NCBI GenBank assembly: GCA_003538495.1
Contig: DPSD01000667.1
Coordinates: 1-6,049 of the forward strand
Reading direction: 5' to 3'
DNA length: 6,049 nt
From: Accumulibacter sp.
GTDB taxonomy: Bacteria > Pseudomonadota > Gammaproteobacteria > Burkholderiales > Rhodocyclaceae
Under the pieces are notes generated by a model, which saw only the letters and a list, made by a program, of their open reading frames with translations, did not search any database and was not told the DNA's origin. This document shows, in pieces, positions 1-5,812 of the stretch (position 1 is its first letter; every line of letters begins with the position of its first letter). The translations under genes were made by a program, and so were the position numbers.

Positions 1-145
1 TTCCCGGTTTCTCGACAGCATCAAGAAGGTGGACTGGACAGCAACGCGAAGCCCGACCGCGTGGTCAGCCGAGAAAGCCGGGGGTACAGAGCAGCTTTCG
101 CTGGGAATGTGAGCTTGGCCCTTATTACCTACCTTCGCCTGCCCG
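1..145. other. Unassigned left edge, open on the plus strand
   Basis: No gene is recognised here. On the plus strand one frame is open from base 2 to a TGA at 110-112 (36 codons, ending LSLGM), and a second is open from base 1 to a TGA near 165. Either could be the tail of a gene starting outside the window, but neither shows a motif I can name. On the minus strand, no frame continues the zinc-ribbon family beyond its stop at 146. Confidence 0.3.
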
Positions 146-445
146 CTACTCTACTCCGACCCTGAGGGTGATCACCCGGACTGCCGCCGAGTACACTCGC
201 CGCCCAAGGAAGCGAACCGAGGGGGGCGTCGTGTGCCGACGGCACTTGTCGCAGCAATAGCTGAACCGTGTCTCGCTCACCACCTCTCCATCCTGCCAGC
301 CACGTGGCTTCCGGGGATACTGCGCGCTGTGCAACTTGCCATCGCAATGAGAACAACCCAGCTCTTTTATCCTGCTAGCCAGTTCTTGGTCGATTTCAAC
401 CAAGAGCCTGTGGAACCGAGCATCCAATACCAGCGCATCATTCAT
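146..445 (-). pseudogene. Zinc-ribbon protein of mobile-element type, probably C-terminally truncated
   Basis: This frame encodes 99 residues from an ATG at 445. GGAG lies 6 bases upstream, so the start is well supported. It shows a CxxC pair at residues 31-34 (CSHC) and a second at 65-68 (CDKC), a classic zinc-ribbon arrangement about 30 residues apart. Between and after them are YPRKPRG and TTPPSVRFLGRRVY. From memory, that second signature belongs to a multi-copy, transposon-associated hypothetical family whose members run to roughly 200 residues or more, with a helix-turn-helix like segment after RRVY. Here the match fades after about residue 94 and the frame stops at 99. None of the three minus-strand frames below 146 shows a recognisable continuation. 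I infer a remnant cut by deletion or recombination. An intact short protein cannot be excluded. Its DNA-binding role is inferred only from the zinc ribbon. Confidence 0.55.
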
Positions 446-558
446 CGTCGTCTCCGAAAGGAATTTTCATTCAGAGTCGGCGATTCCTTGGCAGCAGTCA
501 ACCCACAGCGCTCGCCACATCTTGGTCACGAACGATGATGGTTGGCTACCCCAGAACA

Positions 559-587
559 TCACGCTGCGTGAACATTTTTGGCCAAAA
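559..587. promoter_or_regulatory. Pair of adjacent palindromes, possible operator
   Basis: TCACGC-T-GCGTGA (559-571) is a perfect inverted repeat around one central base. Four bases later, TTTTGGCCAAAA (576-587) is a perfect 12-bp palindrome. Both lie upstream of the candidate promoter at 627-654. Dyads of this size often bind dimeric regulators, but no regulator is encoded in the window. The first dyad, followed by five T residues, could also act as a weak terminator for plus-strand transcripts. Confidence 0.25.
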
Positions 588-626
588 GACCATCGCAAAC
601 AGTAACCGTACTCAACCCATGTTCTG

Positions 627-654
627 TTTGCAACACCGATTCATGTGCTACACT
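627..654 (+). promoter_or_regulatory. Candidate sigma70-type promoter with extended -10
   Basis: TTTGCA (627-632) resembles a -35 box. After a 16-base spacer comes TACACT (649-654), preceded directly by TGC, which makes an extended -10. Transcription would start at about 661, giving a leader that includes the small ORF at 710 and its Shine-Dalgarno sequence. The match is partial and the AT-rich setting makes chance hits likely. Confidence 0.3.
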
Positions 655-709
655 TTTATGTGTTCAATCCGAGATTCTACATAACTTATTGAATTTTAAG
701 GATTTAAAT

Positions 710-835
710 GTGTCACTACAGAACACGCTAACCTATAATAATCAAAAACTCAGGCTCAAAAGTGTCGAACTCTGGCGTACCCACGCCTTGCTCTCCGAAC
801 ATGACGTAATTGATCGCCCGCGCTTATCTCCATGA
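710..835 (+). CDS. Candidate small ORF, 41 aa, overlapping the adenylyltransferase start
   Basis: A GTG at 710 is preceded by AAGGA (698-702) at 7-base spacing, the best Shine-Dalgarno sequence near the head of the operon. The frame runs 41 codons and its TGA (833-835) overlaps the ATG (832-834) of the adenylyltransferase as ATGA, the usual layout for translational coupling. The downstream gene has no Shine-Dalgarno sequence of its own, which makes coupling plausible. The peptide is charged, has no cysteine, contains KLRLKSVELW and ends in RPRLSP; I recognise no family. An ATG at 708 shares the same ribosome site but yields only seven codons (MCHYRTR). The frame is also open further upstream to a TTG at 578, without a ribosome site. 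It may be a leader peptide, a coupling ORF, a substrate peptide for the downstream enzymes, or chance. Confidence 0.35.
   Translation: MSLQNTLTYNNQKLRLKSVELWRTHALLSEHDVIDRPRLSP
734..739 (+). promoter_or_regulatory. Perfect TATAAT -10 box, alternative promoter
   Basis: A perfect TATAAT lies 92 bases before the adenylyltransferase start. No good -35 hexamer is found 16-18 bases upstream (the region reads about TGTCAC). If it is used, transcription would begin at about 746, the small ORF at 710 would not be transcribed, and the adenylyltransferase would have a leader of roughly 86 bases without an obvious Shine-Dalgarno sequence. Confidence 0.25.
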
Positions 836-1791
836 ACGACTCGGCCGAACTGACGGCAGCGGCACCTTCTGCGGACAATCGATTGCTGCCAGGAAGTGGG
901 TCGGTATGGTCCTACCAGGAAGCCTTCTCACGCAACTTGGGACTGATCACTCCTGCGGAGCAAGAAAAGTTGCGGACGAGCCGCGTGGCGGTCGTGGGAC
1001 TGGGGGGGGTGGGCGGAATCGACTTGGTCGCGCTTGCCCGACTGGGGATCGGGAAATTCACCATTGCTGATCCGGACGTCTTCGAAACGCGTAACACCAA
1101 TCGGCAATACGGTGCAACGCTGTCTGCCGAAGGACGTTTCAAAGCGGACGTCATGTGCCAGATCGTGCACGATATCAATCCCGAGGCGGATATACGCGTT
1201 TTTCGTGAACCCATCGGGCAAGGAAATGCAGACGCTTTTCTCGAAGGTGCCAACGTGATGGTGGACGGAATTGACGCTTTTGAGATCGGTCTGCGCCGTC
1301 TGCTATTCCGAAAAGCGCGGGAACGCGGAATACACGCACTGGGCGCAGGACCCGTCGGTTTCAGTACCGTATGGGTGATCTTCGATCCTCATGGCGTGAC
1401 GTTCGACCGCTATTTCGACCTTAGCGATCAAATGGACAAGGTTGAAAGCTTCGTCGCCTACGTGGCAGGTATGGCCCCGTCGTCCCTGCAGCGGAGTTAC
1501 ATGGATCTATCTTACCTGGATTTCGAGAATCACACGGGTCCATCAGCCGGACTGGCGTGCCACTTGGCATCCGGCGTCATTGCCGCCGAAGTGCTGAAAA
1601 TCCTCTTGGCGCGCGGACGCATTCATGCAGCGCCGTATTACCACCAATTTGACGCGTATCTCGGTCGTTTGGTCCGCAGACGCCTGTTCGGAGGAAATCG
1701 AAACCTGCTTCAGAGGATCAAGCGTCGCTGGCTGGTCAACTACATCAATCGGCGACTGAAACCAACTGCCGGCGACAACTTGGCAACCTGA
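832..1791 (+). CDS. ThiF/MoeB/E1-like adenylyltransferase
   Basis: This 319-residue protein is of the E1-like superfamily, which uses ATP to adenylate a carboxyl group, usually the C-terminus of a small protein or peptide. Seen in the sequence: the Rossmann nucleotide loop VVGLGGVGG (residues 54-62), the acidic end of beta-2 ADPD (79-82), the ATP-contacting stretch ETRNTNRQ (85-92), K104, DGID (145-148) in place of the usual DxxDN, and the late helix GLACHLASGVIAAEVLKIL (240-258), which aligns with the segment before AAE in MoeB. It has only two cysteines (C109, C243), so the two CxxC zinc pairs of ThiF and MoeB are absent and no catalytic cysteine sits in the usual place. The C-terminus (about 279-310) is strongly basic. 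ATG 832 is the only reasonable start, since a stop lies at 811. It has no Shine-Dalgarno sequence and overlaps the small ORF by ATGA. It is first of four co-directional genes; the substrate is unknown. Confidence 0.9.
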   Translation: MNDSAELTAAAPSADNRLLPGSGSVWSYQEAFSRNLGLITPAEQEKLRTSRVAVVGLGGVGGIDLVALARLGIGKFTIADPDVFETRNTNRQYGATLSAEGRFKADVMCQIVHDINPEADIRVFREPIGQGNADAFLEGANVMVDGIDAFEIGLRRLLFRKARERGIHALGAGPVGFSTVWVIFDPHGVTFDRYFDLSDQMDKVESFVAYVAGMAPSSLQRSYMDLSYLDFENHTGPSAGLACHLASGVIAAEVLKILLARGRIHAAPYYHQFDAYLGRLVRRRLFGGNRNLLQRIKRRWLVNYINRRLKPTAGDNLAT

Positions 1792-1802
1792 TCTTCAAAC
1801 CA

Positions 1803-1808
1803 TAGGAG
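1803..1808 (+). promoter_or_regulatory. Ribosome binding site of the methyltransferase
   Basis: TAGGAG lies 11 bases before the ATG at 1820 in the 28-base gap after the adenylyltransferase. The spacing is slightly long. It is the only clear Shine-Dalgarno sequence directly before one of the four main genes. Confidence 0.55.
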
Positions 1809-1819
1809 CACACCTACAA

Positions 1820-2944
1820 ATGGCAATTTCACACGAACCCGGCCCACAAAGTGCACTCGCAAGGCTATGGGGAAAACACGTCGCTCTACCTGTCACCAGG
1901 TTTTTCGAGGGCTTTCTGCTTCGGCGACAAGTCGAGCGTCTGTATTTGGTCTTCGGCGGCCACATTTTCTTTCAGACGCTGCGTACGGCGGTTCAGCTCG
2001 ATCTCTTCACGCTCCTCGCCCAGGAAGGTCCGCTGACCCGACAGGAAATTGCCAAGCGCCTCGGCATCGCCGAGCAGCCGGCTCGAATCATGGTCCTGGG
2101 GCTGACGGTCACTGGGCTGCTCCGAAAGAGCGGCGCGAAATACTCAAATACCTATGTCTCAAAACTGTTGTTAGACAAGAACAGTCCGCGCAAGATCACT
2201 GCCTACGTGGAACTGCAACACCGCGCCATGTACAAAGGGCTCTACTGGATGCTGGAAGCCGTTCGCGAGTACAAGAATGTCGGCCTGAAGGAATTCGCGG
2301 GGGATGAACCGACTCTCTACCAGCGCCTGGCGCACGATCCCGAGGTCGAGTTGATTTTTCAGGAAGCCATGCAGGAACTTTCTGTTCAGGCCAACGCAGA
2401 CTTGGCTAGGTTTATCGACATGAAGGGAGTGAAGCACCTCGTCGACGTTGGCGGTGGCGACGGGACGAATATCATCGCGATCGCGCGCCGATGGCCGCAC
2501 CTCCGAGCCACCGTCTTCGACTCCCCTACCGTTTGCGAGATCGCGCGGAAAAACATTGCCGCGTCCGGGCTGGCCAACCGCCTCGATGCTGTTCCCGGCG
2601 AGTGCTTCGCCGACGCCTTCCCAAGGGACGCGGATTGCTTGATGTTTGCGCACTTCTTTACGATCTGGAGCGAAAAGCAGGACCGCGAATTGTTCAAGAA
2701 GTGCTATGACTCGCTGCCGCCAGGTGGGCAGGTCGTTATTTTCAACATGATGCAGCACGACGACGAGAGCGGTCCCTTCAGCGCAGCGGTGGGCTCCCCC
2801 TACTTTCTGACGCTGGCAACGGGTGCGGGAATGCTCTACACCTGGAACGAGTACGAAACCTGGATGCGCGACGCCGGGTTCCATGACGTACGGCGGCACA
2901 GACTACTGCGCGATCACGGACTGATCGTCGGCAGGAAGCCTTGA
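1820..2944 (+). CDS. SAM-dependent methyltransferase, O-methyltransferase (Methyltransf_2) fold
   Basis: This 374-residue protein has the two-part layout of small-molecule methyltransferases such as hydroxyindole O-methyltransferase. An N-terminal helical, winged-helix dimerisation domain (about 45-115, with AVQLDLFTLLA and the LTRQEIAKRLGI helix-turn-helix) precedes a Rossmann catalytic domain. Motif I is LVDVGGGDGT (207-216), the acidic end of beta-2 is FDSP (233-236), and the post-substrate strand is LPPGGQVVIFNMM (299-311). The segment that normally reads LHDW, carrying the catalytic His base, reads FFTIWSEK (279-286), so His-Asp is replaced by Thr-Ile. Family knowledge says this position is altered in members that do not use the classical deprotonation route, for example some C-methyltransferases. 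The gene starts 28 bases after the adenylyltransferase, with TAGGAG upstream, so cotranscription is likely. The acceptor cannot be predicted. Confidence 0.88.
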   Translation: MAISHEPGPQSALARLWGKHVALPVTRFFEGFLLRRQVERLYLVFGGHIFFQTLRTAVQLDLFTLLAQEGPLTRQEIAKRLGIAEQPARIMVLGLTVTGLLRKSGAKYSNTYVSKLLLDKNSPRKITAYVELQHRAMYKGLYWMLEAVREYKNVGLKEFAGDEPTLYQRLAHDPEVELIFQEAMQELSVQANADLARFIDMKGVKHLVDVGGGDGTNIIAIARRWPHLRATVFDSPTVCEIARKNIAASGLANRLDAVPGECFADAFPRDADCLMFAHFFTIWSEKQDRELFKKCYDSLPPGGQVVIFNMMQHDDESGPFSAAVGSPYFLTLATGAGMLYTWNEYETWMRDAGFHDVRRHRLLRDHGLIVGRKP

Positions 2945-3089
2945 GTTCTTTTTTTGCCCGCGGGAGCAGCGGACGACAGGCTTGTCACCGCTACCGCTGT
3001 CCTTTCCGATTGTACGAGGTTTGCCGAGGCTCGCGCATGAGCACACACCGCCGAAAGATAAACTGGGACGCTTTGCATCCAGTAAGAAA
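2945..3089 (+). other. Gap before the nitroreductase, with a T-tract
   Basis: If the nitroreductase starts at 3090, this is a 145-base gap, the longest within the operon. A run of T residues (2949-2955, interrupted T-tract from 2946) lies just after the methyltransferase stop. A 6-bp stem (CGATCA/TGATCG, about 2910-2926) ends some 20 bases before it, too far for a classic terminator. CCGC/GCGG follow at about 2958-2972. The nitroreductase frame stays open back to a TTG at 2982, but the added 36 residues do not resemble a family N-terminus. Confidence 0.35.
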
Positions 3090-4160
3090 ATGGACGTGTT
3101 GAACCGGAAACTGCCGCTGATTGGAATTCCCTTTTCCGACCTGTCGAGCATCATTCAGGCCGGCGTTCTTGCGCCTTCCGCCGACAACCAGCACTGTTTC
3201 GAGCTTCGTGCAGAGGGCGATGGCCTGCTGCTCTTCGGTACCGAGGCCTACCTAGCCACCCCATACCACAAGAAGGTGCTGAGCCTGATTTCCTTCGGCG
3301 CCGTGGTCGAGAATATGGGTATTCGCGCCGCTCGGCTGGGCTACCATGCGGATGTGCTATGGTACCCCGATGCAAGTCGGCCCGCACTGATAGCCGAATT
3401 GCGACTGGGTCGCAGCGACCCCAACCAGACCGCCCTTGATGGAGCGATTTCTGCACGTCATACCAATCGCAGTGTCATCTTCCGCGGTCCGGCCTTGGCC
3501 GATGTTGACCTGGCTAATTTCCGACAGCTTGCCAAAGGAATCGACGGCGTTACCCTCCATTTTTTCGACAACCCGAAGCAGCGCGCCGAACTGTTGCACC
3601 TCATCCGGATCGCTGAAGCCGAGCGCTTCAATACGCAAGCCATGCACGCGGATATCTTCTCGGCCGTTCGCTTTGATGTGGGCTGGCACGCTTCAGCCGA
3701 GGTCGGCCTGCCGCCGGCAGCACTGGCCGTGGAACCGGGAGCCAGATGGGCATTTACCCAGCTCAGGCACTGGTCAGTAATGAATCGCCTCAGGAAAATC
3801 GGTTTCCACCACGCACTAGCTTTGCGGGCCGCTTATCTCCCATGTCGCCTCGCCCCTCACTTGGGCGTCCTGACCACCCGCTTGCCGATCGAGCGTGGCG
3901 CACCCGCCGTCGGCAGAGCTCTCGAACGGATATGGCTGGAGGCCGAAACGCTTGGGCTCGCCTTTCAGCCTTTCGCCGGTTCTGCCTTGCTGTCGTTGGC
4001 GCAATACCGTGAGGTACCAGCCGAAACAGCCGAAGCGCTGCGTCGGGGATGGACGAACCTGACCGATGAAACCCCGTTAATGGTTTTCCGGCTCGGGCGT
4101 GCCGAGAGGCCAGTGATTCGGACAGGCCGGCAACGGGCTGACAGCTTTCTTCGCAATTGA
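3090..4160 (+). CDS. Nitroreductase-fold protein, Acg/Rv3131-like
   Basis: From ATG 3090 the protein has 356 residues; a TTG at 2982 would give 392. I prefer 3090 because the conserved fold begins about 12 residues later and the upstream part looks non-coding, but neither start has a strong Shine-Dalgarno sequence. The flavin-fold signatures are LAPSADNQH (27-35), where family members bind FMN phosphate, the RHTNR segment (123-127) typical of the long Acg-like branch, GVLTTR (259-264), and GRALERIWLEAETLGLAFQP (275-294), a helix and QP motif typical of the family C-terminal half. The length fits the long Acg-type group (about 330 residues) rather than the short NfsB type (about 220). Members are FMN-dependent oxidoreductases, or bind flavin without known activity. 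Pairing with an E1-like gene echoes the Rv1355c fusion. The substrate is unknown. Confidence 0.85.
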   Translation: MDVLNRKLPLIGIPFSDLSSIIQAGVLAPSADNQHCFELRAEGDGLLLFGTEAYLATPYHKKVLSLISFGAVVENMGIRAARLGYHADVLWYPDASRPALIAELRLGRSDPNQTALDGAISARHTNRSVIFRGPALADVDLANFRQLAKGIDGVTLHFFDNPKQRAELLHLIRIAEAERFNTQAMHADIFSAVRFDVGWHASAEVGLPPAALAVEPGARWAFTQLRHWSVMNRLRKIGFHHALALRAAYLPCRLAPHLGVLTTRLPIERGAPAVGRALERIWLEAETLGLAFQPFAGSALLSLAQYREVPAETAEALRRGWTNLTDETPLMVFRLGRAERPVIRTGRQRADSFLRN

Positions 4161-4164
4161 CATC

Positions 4165-5748
4165 ATGGTTGACAAAGTTCACGGCCCGTTACTATTTCCC
4201 GGCTGGCGCCCAGGCTCCATCAGTACCAAGCAGTTGGTCGCAAACCTCCTGCAAAGAGCGAAGGCACAATTTCAGGCTGGCGCGCATCGGGATGCCGGCG
4301 ATACCGCCCGGCGTGTGCTAGAACTCGACGTGAAAAGCGCCGATGCCTATCACCTGCTCGGTGCCATCGCTGTCAGTGAGGACAACTTCGCCGAAGCGGA
4401 AACGCTGTTCAGCACCGCGGTGAACCTGAATAGAAACTCTGCGTATCTGCGTTATCACTTGGCAAACGTGCAACGCGCACTGGGCAATCACGCCTCCGCA
4501 GTAGTGGCTTATCGCCACGCGCTGAGGCTCGATCCGAACCTATCCTTCGCCTACTTCGGGCTTGCCCTTGCCTTGAGCAGCCTCGGTCAGGTTGATGACG
4601 CGGTGGTGTACCTGCAGCGATACCTGCAGCGCAAGCCAGGGGACGCCGATGGCCACCACGAACTGGGACGGATCTTCAGAGAATCAGGAAATCTTGACCA
4701 AGCTTTGGAGCATCTGCGAGCAGCATTCAGGGCCAGACCAGACGACAAGGCATTCCTAGCCAGCTTGGCAACCACACTTCTCCTCACCGGGAACTACCTG
4801 GAAGGGTGGCCACACTGGCTACAGCTCTTCACGAGGTCGCCGGTTCGTCTCCCTGACCCGATTGCCGACACCGCGCCATTCGCAGGCAACCACGTCGTGA
4901 TCTACGCGAATGAGGGAGTGGGCGATGAAGTCATGTTCGCTTCCTGCCTGCCCGAGATCTCAGATCAGGCGGCGGTAGTCACGCTTCATTGCGACCGCAG
5001 ACTCGTATCCCTGTTCAAACGATCTTTCCCCTCGGTACGAATTTTCGGGATGGACAAGGTAGGGGAGCAGAGGATCATCGGTCTTGTGGCGCCCGAGGAA
5101 TATCACATCTTTGCCTCTTTCTTGCCAGCCTACTTCCGTCCAGACATGGCCTGCTTTCCACAGCGACGGTCCTATTTGCTTGCCGACCCAGCCCTGGTTG
5201 CCGAATGGCGCCGCCGCTTCGATGGACTGGGCGCCGGTCTCAAAGTCGGCGTATCGTGGCTCGGCGGCGCAGACCCGATCAATCGTTCCAAGCGATCCAT
5301 TCCGCTCTCGGCATGGGGAGAAATCCTCGCGGTGAACAAGGTCCATTTCGTCAACCTGCAATACGGTGAAGTGTCTGCCGAGATAAAACGGGTCCGCGAA
5401 ACATTTGGAGTACCCATTCACACATGGCCAGACGTGAACCCCTTGCTCGATCTGGATTTCACGGCAGCTCAGATTTCAGCATTGGATCTGGTCATTTCCG
5501 TCGACAACTCGACTGTCCACCTCGCCGGCGCGCTTGGAACCCCGGTGTGGACGCTGCTGCCCATCGTTCCTGATTGGCGATGGAGAATGGCGGGAACGCA
5601 CACATCATGGTACCCAAACATGACGCTTTTCCGTCAAGCAGAAGCCGGCCATTGGGGAACCATTCTGCAACAGGTCGGGCGCTCACTGAACAACCCCTTC
5701 CCCGGAACCTGCAAGAAGAAGACCCCTGAAGTCGTCGATCGAAGGTAG
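4165..5748 (+). CDS. TPR protein with C-terminal GT9-like glycosyltransferase domain
   Basis: This 527-residue protein has two regions. Residues about 24-215 hold roughly five tetratricopeptide repeats, for example ADAYHLLGAIAVSEDNFAEA (59-78), SAYLRYHLANVQRALGNHAS (92-111) and ADGHHELGRIFRESGNLDQA (161-180). Such repeats bind proteins. Residues about 243-505 resemble ADP-heptose:LPS heptosyltransferases (GT9): GVGDEVMFASCLP (251-263) matches the GxGD..LP loop, VGVSWLGG (361-368) is the start of the second Rossmann domain, and DLVISVDNSTVHLAGALGTP (441-460) matches the nucleotide-sugar site D..I..DT...HLA..LG.P. No signal peptide or membrane segment is seen, so it is probably cytoplasmic. It starts 4 bases after the nitroreductase stop with no Shine-Dalgarno sequence, so it is probably translated by reinitiation. 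It may transfer sugar to a product or protein; this is inference. It is the last gene of the operon. Confidence 0.85.
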   Translation: MVDKVHGPLLFPGWRPGSISTKQLVANLLQRAKAQFQAGAHRDAGDTARRVLELDVKSADAYHLLGAIAVSEDNFAEAETLFSTAVNLNRNSAYLRYHLANVQRALGNHASAVVAYRHALRLDPNLSFAYFGLALALSSLGQVDDAVVYLQRYLQRKPGDADGHHELGRIFRESGNLDQALEHLRAAFRARPDDKAFLASLATTLLLTGNYLEGWPHWLQLFTRSPVRLPDPIADTAPFAGNHVVIYANEGVGDEVMFASCLPEISDQAAVVTLHCDRRLVSLFKRSFPSVRIFGMDKVGEQRIIGLVAPEEYHIFASFLPAYFRPDMACFPQRRSYLLADPALVAEWRRRFDGLGAGLKVGVSWLGGADPINRSKRSIPLSAWGEILAVNKVHFVNLQYGEVSAEIKRVRETFGVPIHTWPDVNPLLDLDFTAAQISALDLVISVDNSTVHLAGALGTPVWTLLPIVPDWRWRMAGTHTSWYPNMTLFRQAEAGHWGTILQQVGRSLNNPFPGTCKKKTPEVVDRR

Positions 5749-5764
5749 TGCTTGGCCACAAAGA

Positions 5765-5788
5765 AAAGCCCCCGGTGAAGGAGGCTTT
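5765..5788 (-). terminator. Intrinsic terminator between convergent genes, best on the minus strand
   Basis: AAAGCCCCC (5765-5773), loop GGTGAA (5774-5779) and GGAGGCTTT (5780-5788) form a hairpin. In minus-strand RNA all nine pairs hold, with U-G at the third inner pair, and the stem runs into UUUUCUUU. In plus-strand RNA that pair becomes a C-A mismatch and no U-run follows directly. It therefore mainly ends the PEP-CTERM transcript and may slow readthrough from the operon. Confidence 0.65.
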
Positions 5789-5812
5789 GAAGAGACAATG
5801 CCGTTTTTCCTG

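Larger units (their letters stand above)
446..709. other. Gene-poor, partly AT-rich intergenic stretch
   Basis: No convincing gene is present. Composition shifts from GC-rich to AT-rich at about 570 and stays so to about 770, unlike the coding DNA on either side. The stretch holds two adjacent palindromes (559-571 and 576-587) and a candidate promoter (627-654). It separates the divergent minus-strand remnant from the plus-strand operon and so probably carries the operon's control signals. A 30-codon minus-strand frame beginning near 553 has no Shine-Dalgarno sequence and is not called. Confidence 0.5.

Noticed and set aside
233..538. Plus-strand frame of 101 codons across the left region
   Set aside because: It runs antisense to the zinc-ribbon frame, which has the real motifs and ribosome site. 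No family features are seen.
578..709. Extension of the small ORF back to TTG 578, giving a Cys-rich 85-aa protein
   Set aside because: There is no Shine-Dalgarno sequence at 578 and the region carries palindromes and promoter-like elements. The GTG at 710 is far better placed.
832..1791. Naming the adenylyltransferase thiF or moeB
   Set aside because: It lacks the CxxC pairs and has no thiamine or molybdopterin genes nearby. Only the superfamily call is supported.
2171..2899. Long minus-strand frame of 242 codons
   Set aside because: It lies wholly inside the methyltransferase, whose motifs are clear, and its translation shows no domain. It is an antisense shadow of GC-rich coding DNA.
2910..2955. 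Stem plus T-tract after the methyltransferase as a terminator
   Set aside because: The 6-bp stem is inside the coding end and about 20 bases from the T-run, so it does not form a standard intrinsic terminator.
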